In this document: positions 34,629-43,177 of the stretch, piece after piece | How the letters are laid out: the number at the start of each line of letters is the position of its first letter | Position numbering within the stretch: position 1 is the first letter of the stretch | Origin: Faucicola tetraodonis | GTDB lineage: Bacteria; Pseudomonadota; Gammaproteobacteria; Pseudomonadales; Moraxellaceae | Direction: 5' to 3' (one strand) | Length of the DNA stretch: 64,000 bases | Assembly (NCBI GenBank): GCA_032017425.1 | Contig: DALZPW010000001.1 | Made by a program: the position numbers and the translations under genes | Notes under the pieces: model-generated | What the model saw: only the letters and a program-made list of their open reading frames with translations | Databases searched by the model: none | What the model was told of the DNA's origin: nothing

Positions 34629-35597
34629 TTATTGAATATCGCCAAATTTCCCCGCATTAAAATCTAAGATAGCTTGACGGATTTCGGCTTGGCTATTCAT
34701 CACAAAGGGTCCGTAACCCACCACAGGCTCATTAATCGGCTCACCACTCATCAGCAAGATTTTCGCTCCCGCTTTGCCTGCCGTTAAGCGTACAAAATCC
34801 TCGCCCGCCTCGTCACTTTCAATCTCAAAAGTGATTAATTGGTTGGCGTGTGCTTGCTGGTCGTGATCAGCGTTGATGATAACATCGCCTTGCATCGACA
34901 ATAACAACAAATTGTGGGTGCGAGAGATTGCGACTTCTATCGAGCGGTTGGGTTCAATACTGATATCCCACAAATTAATGGGAGTAAAAGTCGTGCCAAT
35001 GCCGCGTGCCTTATTGTCACCCTGCTGGGGGGCTTTGGCATTGATAGTAGGGGTAAACTCCCCAGCAATTACCTTAACTTGTCCTGCATGCAGTCCTTCA
35101 TCATCATGCAGGCTGACCACAGGCATGTCATCATTGGCAAGATGTTGGTATTTGGCAGGCGTGGCTTTATCTTTGGCAGGTAGATTGACCCAAAGCTGTA
35201 CCATACTAAAATCACCGCCTGCTTGGCTAAATTCAGGGGAGTGAAATTCCTCATGAATCACGCCATTGCCCGCCGTCATCCATTGCACATCACCTGTCTT
35301 AATCGTACCGCCACCGCCACTAGAGTCACGGTGAGAGACTTCACCTGCATAGGCGATAGTTACCGTTTCAAACCCTTTATGCGGATGTTGTCCGACACCG
35401 CGCGGGGCTTGAGCATTGGGTTCAAAATACTGTGTTGCTGCATAATCGAGCATTAAAAAAGGATCGGTGCGTTTATCACCCACCATGTGATTGAACATCG
35501 GGTTGACGTGAAAACCATCACCCACCCAATGGGGGCGTGGGGCAGCATGGATTTTGTCGACTTGTCGGTAAGTTTTATTGCTATTTTGCATGGCCAT
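34629..35597 (-). CDS. Pirin-family protein
   Basis: A bicupin protein of 322 residues. The N-terminal cupin carries the family metal site: GQHPHKGFETVTIAYAGEVSHRDS with two His, and GDVQWMTAGNGVIHEEFHS with the third His and Glu. FSMVQLWVNLP follows as in pirins. Bacterial pirins are quercetin dioxygenase-like or regulatory, so activity here is not assigned. The start at 35597 has AGGAG seven bases upstream. Transcribed alone, ending at the shared terminator. Confidence 0.93.
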   Translation of the reverse strand: MAMQNSNKTYRQVDKIHAAPRPHWVGDGFHVNPMFNHMVGDKRTDPFLMLDYAATQYFEPNAQAPRGVGQHPHKGFETVTIAYAGEVSHRDSSGGGGTIKTGDVQWMTAGNGVIHEEFHSPEFSQAGGDFSMVQLWVNLPAKDKATPAKYQHLANDDMPVVSLHDDEGLHAGQVKVIAGEFTPTINAKAPQQGDNKARGIGTTFTPINLWDISIEPNRSIEVAISRTHNLLLLSMQGDVIINADHDQQAHANQLITFEIESDEAGEDFVRLTAGKAGAKILLMSGEPINEPVVGYGPFVMNSQAEIRQAILDFNAGKFGDIQ

Positions 35598-35704
35598 GAT
35601 TTTTCTCCTTATTGATAGCTATAATATAGGAACAAAAAGGCTATTTTCAAGTATAAATTACATTATAATGGTTATTGTAAATATTAACTAATATAAAAGA
35701 TAAA

Positions 35705-35735
35705 AAAGGCAAGGTTAATTGCTAACCTTGCCTTT
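35705..35735 (-). terminator. Terminator of uup
   Basis: A thirteen-base-pair perfect stem, AAAGGCAAGGTTA 35705-35717 with TAACCTTGCCTTT 35723-35735, loop ATTGC. The minus strand continues into TTTTTT. Confidence 0.9.
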
Positions 35736-35754
35736 ATAAATTATTTACTTATTT

Positions 35755-37710
35755 TTAATCATCAAGTTCTGACCAACGCGCCATTTTTTCAAGTAGCAAA
35801 TCATCAATCTCGTTGAGGCGTTCACTGGCTTGGGTAGCGGCTGCTATATCGCTTACAAACCAGCTGCCATCGGCTAATTTGTCTTGAAGTTCAGCTTGCT
35901 CTTGCTCGAGTAGCGCGATTTCATTGGGGAGACTATCCAATTCACGCTGTTCTTTATAGCTCAGTTTTCTCTTCACCGTATCAGTTTTTGGTGCATCAGT
36001 GTTAATCACTGCTTTGGGCTTTGCTGTTGTCTTTTCTGATTTGTCTGCTTTGGGTTTAATCGCTTGTTCACGGGATTTTTGCGTCAAATAGTCTTGATAA
36101 CCGCCGACATATTCTTTGACAATGCCATTGCCATCGCTATCTTCATCAAAAACCCAAGTTGATGTCACGACATTGTCCATAAAGGTACGGTCATGGCTGA
36201 TTAGTAAGATGGTGCCATTAAAGCTATCGACGGCTTCTTCTAATAGCTCTAGGGTTGCCATATCCAAGTCGTTGGTCGGCTCATCAAGTACCAAGATATT
36301 TGCAGGTTTTAGTAGCTGTTTGGCTAGCAAAACGCGGTTACGTTCACCGCCTGACAATGCTTTGACCGGTGTTCTGGCGCGTTCTGGGGCAAATAAGAAA
36401 TCTTGCAAATAGCCGATGATATGTTTCTTTTTACCCGCTACTTCTACAAAATCAGAACCTTCTGCAACGTTTTGTACCACGGTTGCTTCCAGATCAAGTT
36501 GGTCACGCAATTGGTCAAGAAAGGCGATTTGTAAATTAGTGCCTAATTTGACTGAGCCAGATTTGGTGATATCAGGCTGTGGAATATCCAAAATCGCATG
36601 AATGAGCGTAGATTTACCGACACCGTTTTTACCGATAATGCCAATACGGTCACCACGCATGATGCTGGTGTTAAAATCTTTTACCAAGGTTTTATCGCCA
36701 TAACCTAGATTTAGATGCTTGACATTGGCAACCAATTTGCCACTGTTGTCGCCATCGTTCATGCTAATGTTAACTTGCCCGACTTGCTCACGGCGGGATT
36801 TACGTTCTTCACGCAGCGCCTTTAACGCACGCACGCGACCTTCATTGCGGGTACGGCGCGCTTTGATGCCTTGACGAATCCACACTTCCTCTTCAGCCAG
36901 TTTTTTATCAAAATTGGCATTGGCTTTTTCTTCGGCACTCAGTTGTTGTTCTTTAAGCTCTTGGTAGCGGGCATAGCCTTTATTGACATTGCCTGCTTGC
37001 TTGGTGACGTCATAACTGCGTAGAATACCGCGGTCAAGCTCGACAATGCGGGTGGCGATTTTGTCAATAAACGAGCGGTCATGCGAGATAAACAGCAGGG
37101 TTAATCCTTGCGCGTTTTGCAAAAATTGCTCAAGCCATTCGATACTTTCGACATCCAAATGGTTGGTCGGCTCGTCAAGTAGTAGCACATCAGGTTTGGT
37201 AATCAGCGCACGCGCAAGTAGCACACGGCGTTTGCGCCCGCCCGATAATTCACTAATATCGGCATCGCCGTCCAAATTCATCATGGACAGCATGGTCTGT
37301 ACTTCGCGGGTCAAGTCCCACCCATGGGCATCATCAATTTTATGCTGCAAATCTGACATTAATTCGCAGGCTTTCATGTCACCACTGGCGCATTTATCAC
37401 TGGCTTGCTCGTAGGCTGTCAGCCAGGTTGCCACGTCACCGGCACCTGCCATAACAATGTCACTGACTTTGCCCGACGTTTCTGGAATGTCTTGCTCAAG
37501 CATGGCAATTTTCAAATCACCACTAATTTGGAATTCGCCACTGTCAGCCTTGACTTGACCGCTAATGACCTTAAACAAAGTTGATTTGCCTTCACCATTG
37601 CGCCCAATCAAACACACGCGTTCGCCTTGTTCGATATTAAAATCAATACCGTCCAAAATCGGTGCAATACCAAATGCCAAATGAATATCTCGTAAATGAA
37701 TCAGTGCCAT
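35755..37710 (-). CDS. uup: ABC-F ATPase, Uup type
   Basis: A soluble tandem ABC protein of the ABC-F class, involved in ribosome function and in precise excision of transposons in E. coli. The 651-residue protein has two nucleotide-binding domains: Walker A GRNGEGKST and GKNGVGKST, signatures LSGGRKRRVLLARAL and LSGGERNRVLLAKQLL, and Walker B regions VLLLDEPTNHLDVESIEW and ILVLDEPTNDLDMATLE. The linker between them is highly charged, and the C-terminal about 100 residues form the Lys-rich linker and coiled coil (KRKLSYKEQRELDSLPNEIALLEQEQAELQDKL) that distinguishes Uup from EttA. Monocistronic. Confidence 0.95.
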   Translation of the reverse strand: MALIHLRDIHLAFGIAPILDGIDFNIEQGERVCLIGRNGEGKSTLFKVISGQVKADSGEFQISGDLKIAMLEQDIPETSGKVSDIVMAGAGDVATWLTAYEQASDKCASGDMKACELMSDLQHKIDDAHGWDLTREVQTMLSMMNLDGDADISELSGGRKRRVLLARALITKPDVLLLDEPTNHLDVESIEWLEQFLQNAQGLTLLFISHDRSFIDKIATRIVELDRGILRSYDVTKQAGNVNKGYARYQELKEQQLSAEEKANANFDKKLAEEEVWIRQGIKARRTRNEGRVRALKALREERKSRREQVGQVNISMNDGDNSGKLVANVKHLNLGYGDKTLVKDFNTSIMRGDRIGIIGKNGVGKSTLIHAILDIPQPDITKSGSVKLGTNLQIAFLDQLRDQLDLEATVVQNVAEGSDFVEVAGKKKHIIGYLQDFLFAPERARTPVKALSGGERNRVLLAKQLLKPANILVLDEPTNDLDMATLELLEEAVDSFNGTILLISHDRTFMDNVVTSTWVFDEDSDGNGIVKEYVGGYQDYLTQKSREQAIKPKADKSEKTTAKPKAVINTDAPKTDTVKRKLSYKEQRELDSLPNEIALLEQEQAELQDKLADGSWFVSDIAAATQASERLNEIDDLLLEKMARWSELDD

Positions 37711-37814
37711 AACTTTCTCAAAGTTTAGTAAAAATGTTTGTATAATAGGAAAATGCGGCTATTGTAGCAGACTTTATGGCAAAAAATTGTGGGGAAACTT
37801 ATGAGGCATTCTAA

Positions 37815-38090
37815 ATGAGCGAAAAAGATAACCAAAAACAGGCAAGCGATGAAAATGGGTGGGTTAACATAGTGCAAAAATTAACCCAAGAATTGATTGA
37901 TTTACAAACGCAAGTGTTGTTTATGGAAGATACAGTGGATAAACTTGATAATATCGTCACCGAGCAAAGCCAGTTGATTGCTAACCAACAACGGCAATTA
38001 CAGCTACTTTATCAAAAATTGGAAACTCAAACGCAAGGCTCACAAATTCAGCCGTTTGATTTTTTGAGCGATAAACCGCCGCATTATTAA
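37815..38090 (+). CDS. slyX: SlyX-family protein
   Basis: A 91-residue acidic protein with a central coiled coil (KLTQELIDLQTQVLFMEDTVDKLDNIVTEQSQLIANQQRQLQLLYQKL) and the family-typical C-terminus KPPHY. The function of SlyX is unknown. GAGG stands eight bases before the ATG. The last four bases overlap the stop of the converging Doc-type gene. Confidence 0.88.
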   Translation: MSEKDNQKQASDENGWVNIVQKLTQELIDLQTQVLFMEDTVDKLDNIVTEQSQLIANQQRQLQLLYQKLETQTQGSQIQPFDFLSDKPPHY

Positions 38091-38485
38091 CCTAGTCTAG
38101 TGGTCAATGCATATTGAGAATAAAGGATATCGGCGAACTCGGATTCAGTCACTTCCCCGATAACTAAATCTCGCATCGCATCGGCTAACAAAATGTGGTC
38201 AATCGTGATTTCAAAATCATTTAATGACAAATATTCTAAAGCAACCGCAAGACCTGTTCGTTTATTGGCGTCAGATAATGCATGAGCTACAGCGATACTT
38301 GTTGCATACTTCGCTGCAATCTCAAAAATATCATTAAGTTCACCATATACAATGGCATTATCAATTCTCGCTAAAGCACCTTGTAATTTGCCAATGTCTG
38401 CTTGCCCCTTCATACCTTTTTCTGTTGAAAGGATATAGACATTTATTTCAATAACCCGCTCAAATGGGAAAAATATTAACTCCAT
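38087..38485 (-). CDS. Doc/Fic-type death-on-curing toxin
   Basis: The 132-residue protein is a Doc-family member: it contains HALSDANKRTGLAVALEYL (His68, Asp72, Asn74, Lys75, Arg76), corresponding to the HxFxDANKR motif of P1 Doc, which phosphorylates elongation factor Tu. The second motif position is Leu instead of Phe. Residues about 34-50 (LQGALARIDNAIVYGEL) and the C-terminal helices also fit. The ATG overlaps the stop of a 56-codon upstream gene (TAATG), a typical toxin-antitoxin coupling. The same family can be chromosomal and harmless, so active toxicity is inferred. Confidence 0.85.
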   Translation of the reverse strand: MELIFFPFERVIEINVYILSTEKGMKGQADIGKLQGALARIDNAIVYGELNDIFEIAAKYATSIAVAHALSDANKRTGLAVALEYLSLNDFEITIDHILLADAMRDLVIGEVTESEFADILYSQYALTTRLG

Positions 38486-38655
38486 TACATATCTGCTAGG
38501 CGTTTAAAGGTTTTGTTATGAGTGCGTAGAACTAGTTTGGTTTCCGATTTGATAATTTGCATACCATAAATACCTGACAAATCAAGTTTTTTAGTGGGCT
38601 TAATGGCAGGACGTTCTACGATTTTGACGCCATATTTTTCCAATTTTTCGCTCAT
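38485..38655 (-). CDS. Small gene coupled to doc, candidate antitoxin
   Basis: A 56-codon frame from ATG 38655 to TAA 38485-38487 encodes a basic protein: MSEKLEKYGVKIVERPAI at the start, LDLSGIYGMQIIKSETKL in the middle and NKTFKRLADM at the end. AGGG lies eight bases before the ATG. Its stop overlaps the doc ATG by one base. Position, size and coupling suggest the antitoxin, but the sequence does not show the usual Phd/YefM N-terminal DNA-binding fold or an obvious Fic-inhibitory (S/T)xxxE(G/N) helix. It is easily missed because it is short. It could also bind DNA as an autoregulator. Confidence 0.7.
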   Translation of the reverse strand: MSEKLEKYGVKIVERPAIKPTKKLDLSGIYGMQIIKSETKLVLRTHNKTFKRLADM

Positions 38656-38680
38656 GTTTAGACCCTAATTTCATCAACAA

Positions 38681-38710
38681 AAAAACCGCTACAAATTCAT
38701 TATAGCGGTT
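38681..38710 (-). terminator. Terminator of aroG
   Basis: AACCGCTA 38684-38691 pairs with TAGCGGTT 38703-38710. On the minus strand it is followed by a seven-base T run, separating aroG from the downstream toxin-antitoxin pair. Confidence 0.85.
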
Positions 38711-38737
38711 AATTAAATTTATTCAAATGCTAAAGAC

Positions 38738-39835
38738 TTAATCATTCAACTCGCGAGTGGGTAATACATCTTTAATGGCGTCACGTAAATCATGCATCGC
38801 TTTGACCGTGGTATCCCAATCGATACAGCCATCGGTAATAGACTTGCCATATTCTAGTTGGCTCAAATCCGCGGTCAAATCTTGACGACCGCCTTTTAAG
38901 TGGCTCTCAACCATCATCCCAATAATCGAGCGATTACCGTGTTTGATTTGCTCAGCGATATTTTGAATGACCATCGGTTGCAGGTAAGGGTCTTTATTTG
39001 AATTGGCATGGCTTGAGTCAATCATGATTTTGCCTGACACTTTACCTTTAGCAAGTTCATTTTCTGCTTGGGCAACGGCAGTGGCATCATAGTTGGGTTT
39101 GCCATTACCGCCACGAAGCACCACATGACCGTATGGATTACCTTTTGATTGAATGATAGACACCAAACCATCGGCAGATAGACCTAAAAAGCTATGACCA
39201 GATTTGACCGCTTGCATGGCATTGACCGCCACTGTCATACCGCCGTCTGTACCGTTCTTAAAGCCGACTGGGCAAGACAGACCTGAAGACATCTCGCGGT
39301 GAGTTTGACTCTCAGTGGTACGTGCCCCAATCGCTGACCAGCTGATTAAATCTTGGATATACTGCGGTGTATTGGGATCAAGCGCTTCGGTTGCACAAGG
39401 TAAGCCTTTTTCATTCAAATCAAGCAGCAGTTTGCGCGCAACACGCAAGCCCTTATTAATATCAAAGCTATCATTCATGTCTGGGTCATTGATTAAGCCT
39501 TTCCAGCCCACCGTGGTACGGGGTTTTTCAAAGTACACACGCATCACCACATAAATACTGTCTTCAATTTCTTTGGATAAAGCCAACAGTTTATCGGCGT
39601 ATTCATGCGCAGCGTTGACGTCATGAATCGAGCAGGGACCAATCACCATCAATAAGCGTTTGTCTTTACCGTCTAAAATATTACGCACGGTTTCGCGACC
39701 TTTGGTCACAGTCTCGATAGCTTTGGGGCTCAATGGTAGTGCGTTTTTTAATTCCGCAGGCGTCACTAGCGGTAAAATTGCTTCAATATTCACATTATCT
39801 ACATCAGCGATATCAGTTTTGGCAAAAGTTGTCAT
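38738..39835 (-). CDS. aroG: 3-deoxy-7-phosphoheptulonate (DAHP) synthase, class I
   Basis: Condenses phosphoenolpyruvate and erythrose-4-phosphate, the first step of aromatic amino-acid synthesis. The 365-residue protein shows LLMVIGPCSIHDVNAAHEYA, RVYFEKPRTTVGWKGLINDP, ATEALDPNTPQYIQDLISWSAIGARTTESQTHREMSSGLSCPVGFKNGTDG and IMIDSSHANSNKDPYLQP, all diagnostic of the AroF/G/H family. Which amino acid inhibits it cannot be read from sequence here. ATG 39835 fits the family N-terminus; 39883 is too long. A -10 TATAAT at 39888-39893 lies 50 bases upstream with an inverted repeat at the -35 position. Confidence 0.96.
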   Translation of the reverse strand: MTTFAKTDIADVDNVNIEAILPLVTPAELKNALPLSPKAIETVTKGRETVRNILDGKDKRLLMVIGPCSIHDVNAAHEYADKLLALSKEIEDSIYVVMRVYFEKPRTTVGWKGLINDPDMNDSFDINKGLRVARKLLLDLNEKGLPCATEALDPNTPQYIQDLISWSAIGARTTESQTHREMSSGLSCPVGFKNGTDGGMTVAVNAMQAVKSGHSFLGLSADGLVSIIQSKGNPYGHVVLRGGNGKPNYDATAVAQAENELAKGKVSGKIMIDSSHANSNKDPYLQPMVIQNIAEQIKHGNRSIIGMMVESHLKGGRQDLTADLSQLEYGKSITDGCIDWDTTVKAMHDLRDAIKDVLPTRELND

Positions 39836-40140
39836 AATTCTCACAGGCTGTTGGCAAAAATTTAAAAAATCACTATAAACCAAAAAAATTATAATGTCAT
39901 TACTTGAGTCAGTAGGAAAGCCTACTTTTAGTTTGGCAGTTGATAAAATTTTTTGTCAATGTTTAAACTTTGTTTGGATATCTGCATATCCTACAACAAC
40001 AGTATAACAACTATTGTATCATCATACTAGTACAAAATAACAAATAACTGTCATTTAAATTTTTTGATGGTTTTACTTTTCATCTGTTTACCCCTAAAAT
40101 ATTTTTTTAAAATGATAACCAAACAAGGCTGTTTAATCTC
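39836..40140. other. Divergent spacer between aroG and lpxB
   Basis: About 305 AT-rich bases holding the aroG promoter and, presumably, the lpxB promoter. No leader peptide with aromatic codons was found on the aroG side. Confidence 0.45.
39888..39926 (-). promoter_or_regulatory. aroG promoter with inverted repeat at -35
   Basis: On the minus strand TATAAT occupies 39893-39888. Seventeen bases upstream, the -35 position falls inside the dyad AGTAGG-AAAG-CCTACT at 39911-39926. The -35 itself is poor, which suits an activated or repressed promoter. Confidence 0.45.
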
Positions 40141-41529
40141 ATGTACGCTAACGCCCCTGCACAAACCATTTCAGACCTTGCTGCAAACGCCACACTCGCA
40201 ACCGATATTGCTAACCCAAGCGAAGCGAGCTTTTCTAACGTCAGCGAAGCGAGCTTTTCTAACCTAAGTGAAGAGAATTTGCTGCAAAATGTTGCTAAAA
40301 CCAAGTTTCAGCCGATTGTCATTGGTATCGTAGCAGGCGAAGTCTCAGGCGATGCGCTGGGTGCAGACTTTATGCGCCAGATGAATAATTTGCGTGATGA
40401 CATTGTGTGGGTGGGGGTGGGTGGCGCACAGATGCAAGCGCAGGGGCTTAACTCAGTCATTGAGATGTCTCGTTTGTCGGTGATGGGCTTGGTGGAAGTG
40501 GTCAAGCATTTGCCAGATTTATTTAAAGCACGCGATGAGATTTTGGCAGCGTTTAAACAAAACGCAATCGATATCTTTGTCGGCATTGATGCGCCGGATT
40601 TTAATTTACGATTGGGCGAACGGTTAAAATCAGCGGGTATTTATTGTGTGCAATATGTCAGCCCATCGATATGGGCATGGCGGGAAGGGCGAATTGAGAA
40701 AATCAAACGCGCCACCAATTTGGTGCTGTGTTTGTTTCCGTTTGAGTTGTCTGTCTATCAAAAACATAATCATCCCGCCGTGTGTGTCGGGCATTCACTC
40801 CTCAAAACCATGGATGACAATTTGCTTACAACGCCTATGGATGAGCTGCGCCGTGAGTTGATTTGGGATAATCCAACCTACCATCAGTTTTTTGTCAAAA
40901 TGGGCAAGCTTGAGATGAGTCATCTCATTGCAGTGATGCCAGGCTCAAGACGCAGTGAAATCGCTGCGATTTTTCCAAAAATGCTCAAAGCCATTCATCA
41001 ACTGTTGATTATGGATGATAAGCTATGCTTTATCGTACCAACGGTCAACGAGCATCTACTGACTATCGTAGAGCAATATCTAGAAGCCCAATCAGCGCAG
41101 GTACGCCATCATGTGACAGTGAGCTGTGATGAAACACAAGCGGATTTTAGCCAACGGGTGATGGCGGCATCAGACTTGGTGCTGCTCGCATCGGGTACCG
41201 CCACGCTTGAAGCCATGCTACTGGGTAAACCGATGGTGGTGGTATATTCACTCAATAAAATGACCTTTTGGCTGGCAAAACGCCTGGTCAAAGTGCCGTA
41301 TGTGGCATTGCCTAATATTTTGGCAGGTCGAGAAATCGTACCAGAATTGCTACAAGAAGACGCCAACCCAGACAATATTTGCCGTGTGGTACAGCAATCA
41401 TTAAAAGTTAAAAATTATAACGAGCAGCTGCGAGATTTGCGGCAAACATCAGAATGGCTGCGTGAGCAAAGCAACATCAATCCCGCCAATGCGGTGATTG
41501 ATAATTGGCTGATGTGGAAAAAGCAGTAA
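40141..41529 (+). CDS. lpxB: Lipid-A-disaccharide synthase LpxB
   Basis: Glycosyltransferase (GT19) that joins UDP-diacylglucosamine and lipid X to form the lipid A disaccharide at the inner membrane. Visible are IGIVAGEVSGDALGADFMRQM, IDAPDFNLRLGERLKSAGIYCVQYVSPSIWAWREGRIEKIKRA, VMPGSRRSEIAAIFPKML and ASGTATLEAMLLGKPMVVVYSLN. At 462 residues it is about 80 longer than E. coli LpxB (382), mainly because residues 1-58 precede the conserved start. That extension contains a tandem 24-base duplication giving SEASFSNV/SEASFSNL. A start codon within the extension cannot be excluded. LpxH, which makes one substrate, is encoded at 60235-61020. Confidence 0.95.
   Translation: MYANAPAQTISDLAANATLATDIANPSEASFSNVSEASFSNLSEENLLQNVAKTKFQPIVIGIVAGEVSGDALGADFMRQMNNLRDDIVWVGVGGAQMQAQGLNSVIEMSRLSVMGLVEVVKHLPDLFKARDEILAAFKQNAIDIFVGIDAPDFNLRLGERLKSAGIYCVQYVSPSIWAWREGRIEKIKRATNLVLCLFPFELSVYQKHNHPAVCVGHSLLKTMDDNLLTTPMDELRRELIWDNPTYHQFFVKMGKLEMSHLIAVMPGSRRSEIAAIFPKMLKAIHQLLIMDDKLCFIVPTVNEHLLTIVEQYLEAQSAQVRHHVTVSCDETQADFSQRVMAASDLVLLASGTATLEAMLLGKPMVVVYSLNKMTFWLAKRLVKVPYVALPNILAGREIVPELLQEDANPDNICRVVQQSLKVKNYNEQLRDLRQTSEWLREQSNINPANAVIDNWLMWKKQ
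40219..40275 (+). repeat. 24-bp in-frame tandem duplication in lpxB
   Basis: Two units, 40219-40242 and 40243-40266, share 21 identical bases beginning AGCGAAGCGAGC; a diverged third starts at 40267. The unit is a multiple of three, so the frame is kept. Confidence 0.85.
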
Positions 41530-41594
41530 AAATCCCATACAAAATTTGACGCTTTATCAAGTTGGGCGCGGTGATATTGATGGCAAACTTACGC

Positions 41595-43004
41595 CTAATC
41601 TTCTGAGGTGAATGTTGCCATCAAGTCATGGGCTTTGGTTCTTGCATCAAGCACAGTCATAAAGGTATAAGCGCCGATGAATTTACGGCTAATAAACATC
41701 AGCTCTTTAGGCGGCACACTAAAGGATTTTGAGGTCGCTGATTTGCTGGCAAGCTTAATGACACGGTTATGTAAATCACTTTCCGCCCAAATGTAATTGC
41801 CATGTACATCCAGTACATTCGGTGGAATTGTCGGATTACGACTTGGCAAACTAAAAGGTTCACTGGCAAGCAAACATAGCTCTACCATATCATTTTTCAC
41901 CGAATCACTAAGATTAGCAAAGAATTCAAAATGCTTGCCTGCTTGTTCAATCGCTTGGCGCATTTTGCTACGGTCGTGAAAAAAGCCTGCCAACAGCAAA
42001 TTACGGGCGATGAGTAGCAGATTGTCATCAAACTGACGAATGGCGCCAAAGTCCAATAACACCAATTGGTCAAGCTGTGTATCAGGCTTTTGTGCAAGGC
42101 GAATCAGATAGTTGCCAAAATTGGGGTCGGTCTGCATATCGCCCCATTCAAAAATCTCACGCAGCATAATTTCAATCGAAGCCTGCCCAATCGCATTCCG
42201 TCTTTCTTGTGGCAGCGCAAATACTTGCTCATCCAAAATCGACACGCCATCTTCATAGGTCATACATAGCAGCCGATCGGTGCTATAAGCTTTGAAGATG
42301 CGCGGCACCACATAGCGACTATCCCCAACAAAACGTTGAAAAAATAGCTCAGTGGTATCTGCTTCTAAGAGGTAGTTGACTTCATGATGCAGCAGGTCAC
42401 GAATTTCTTCAAACCAATCATCGAGTTGGCGGGTTTGCGGCACAACATTGGTGACTCTAAGCAGTTGGCGGAACAAATCCAAATCACTGTCCACGGCATC
42501 AGCGATATTGGGATATTGCACCTTAAATACCACTTGCTCGCCCGTGGCTTTATGAACCGCTCTATGTACTTGCGAAAGTGAGGCGGTGCCAATTGGGGTA
42601 TGGTCGATATCAAACTCATGGATGGTATCGCCCAATTCGGTTCGTAGCGCGGATTCGATAATTGACCATGAAAAAGCAGTCGTCTGACTGTTCAATGTTT
42701 GTAAAGCTTCTGTGATTTCGGGGGGCAAAAAATGCTCGCCATACAGGGCTAACATTTGACCGATTTTGACCACCGAACCTTTGAGTTTACCCAGCTCATC
42801 CACCAAATATTGGGCTTGCTCACGCATAAACGCTTGTTTTTGTACCGCTTTTTCTTCTTTTGACTTAAATAAGCCAAAGGCGCTATTGGTCGCCCATCGT
42901 CTGCCGATATTGAGCGATGCTTTGGCAATCGATAACCGACGGTCAAGCGCCGAGGTTTTGAGCTGTTCAAGCGGTTGATTATCGTGATTTTGCGGATTTG
43001 CCAT
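41595..43004 (-). CDS. ABC1/AarF (UbiB-like) atypical kinase
   Basis: The 469-residue protein belongs to the ADCK/UbiB atypical kinase-like family. The KxGQ motif is KIGQML (Lys80-Gln83), followed by an Ala-rich loop region PIGTASLSQVHRA, the ion-pair Lys in VVFKVQYPNI, EVNYLLEAD, DPNFGNYL and the DFG-type LLDFGAIRQF. UbiB assists ubiquinone synthesis, but this protein lacks the C-terminal membrane helices of UbiB, so it is one of the soluble ABC1 paralogues of unknown target. Monocistronic; converges on lpxB. Confidence 0.9.
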   Translation of the reverse strand: MANPQNHDNQPLEQLKTSALDRRLSIAKASLNIGRRWATNSAFGLFKSKEEKAVQKQAFMREQAQYLVDELGKLKGSVVKIGQMLALYGEHFLPPEITEALQTLNSQTTAFSWSIIESALRTELGDTIHEFDIDHTPIGTASLSQVHRAVHKATGEQVVFKVQYPNIADAVDSDLDLFRQLLRVTNVVPQTRQLDDWFEEIRDLLHHEVNYLLEADTTELFFQRFVGDSRYVVPRIFKAYSTDRLLCMTYEDGVSILDEQVFALPQERRNAIGQASIEIMLREIFEWGDMQTDPNFGNYLIRLAQKPDTQLDQLVLLDFGAIRQFDDNLLLIARNLLLAGFFHDRSKMRQAIEQAGKHFEFFANLSDSVKNDMVELCLLASEPFSLPSRNPTIPPNVLDVHGNYIWAESDLHNRVIKLASKSATSKSFSVPPKELMFISRKFIGAYTFMTVLDARTKAHDLMATFTSED

Positions 43005-43041
43005 ACAGGGTGCCTAATGTTTTTGAAAGAAAAAGCCAAAT

Positions 43042-43075
43042 AAAAAGCAAATCATTTTAACACATGATTTGCTTT
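43042..43075 (-). terminator. Terminator of purD
   Basis: A twelve-base-pair perfect stem, AAAGCAAATCAT 43044-43055 with ATGATTTGCTTT 43064-43075. The minus strand then reads TTTTTATTT. It lies about 100 bases beyond the purD stop. Confidence 0.75.
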
Positions 43076-43177
43076 GATTGTTGTTACCGATTTTTAATAA
43101 AGTGGATTAGCACTTAGCGTAACCACTTGGCGTAACATAGTGACTAAATGTCTAAATGTCATCTTATTGGTTACTGG

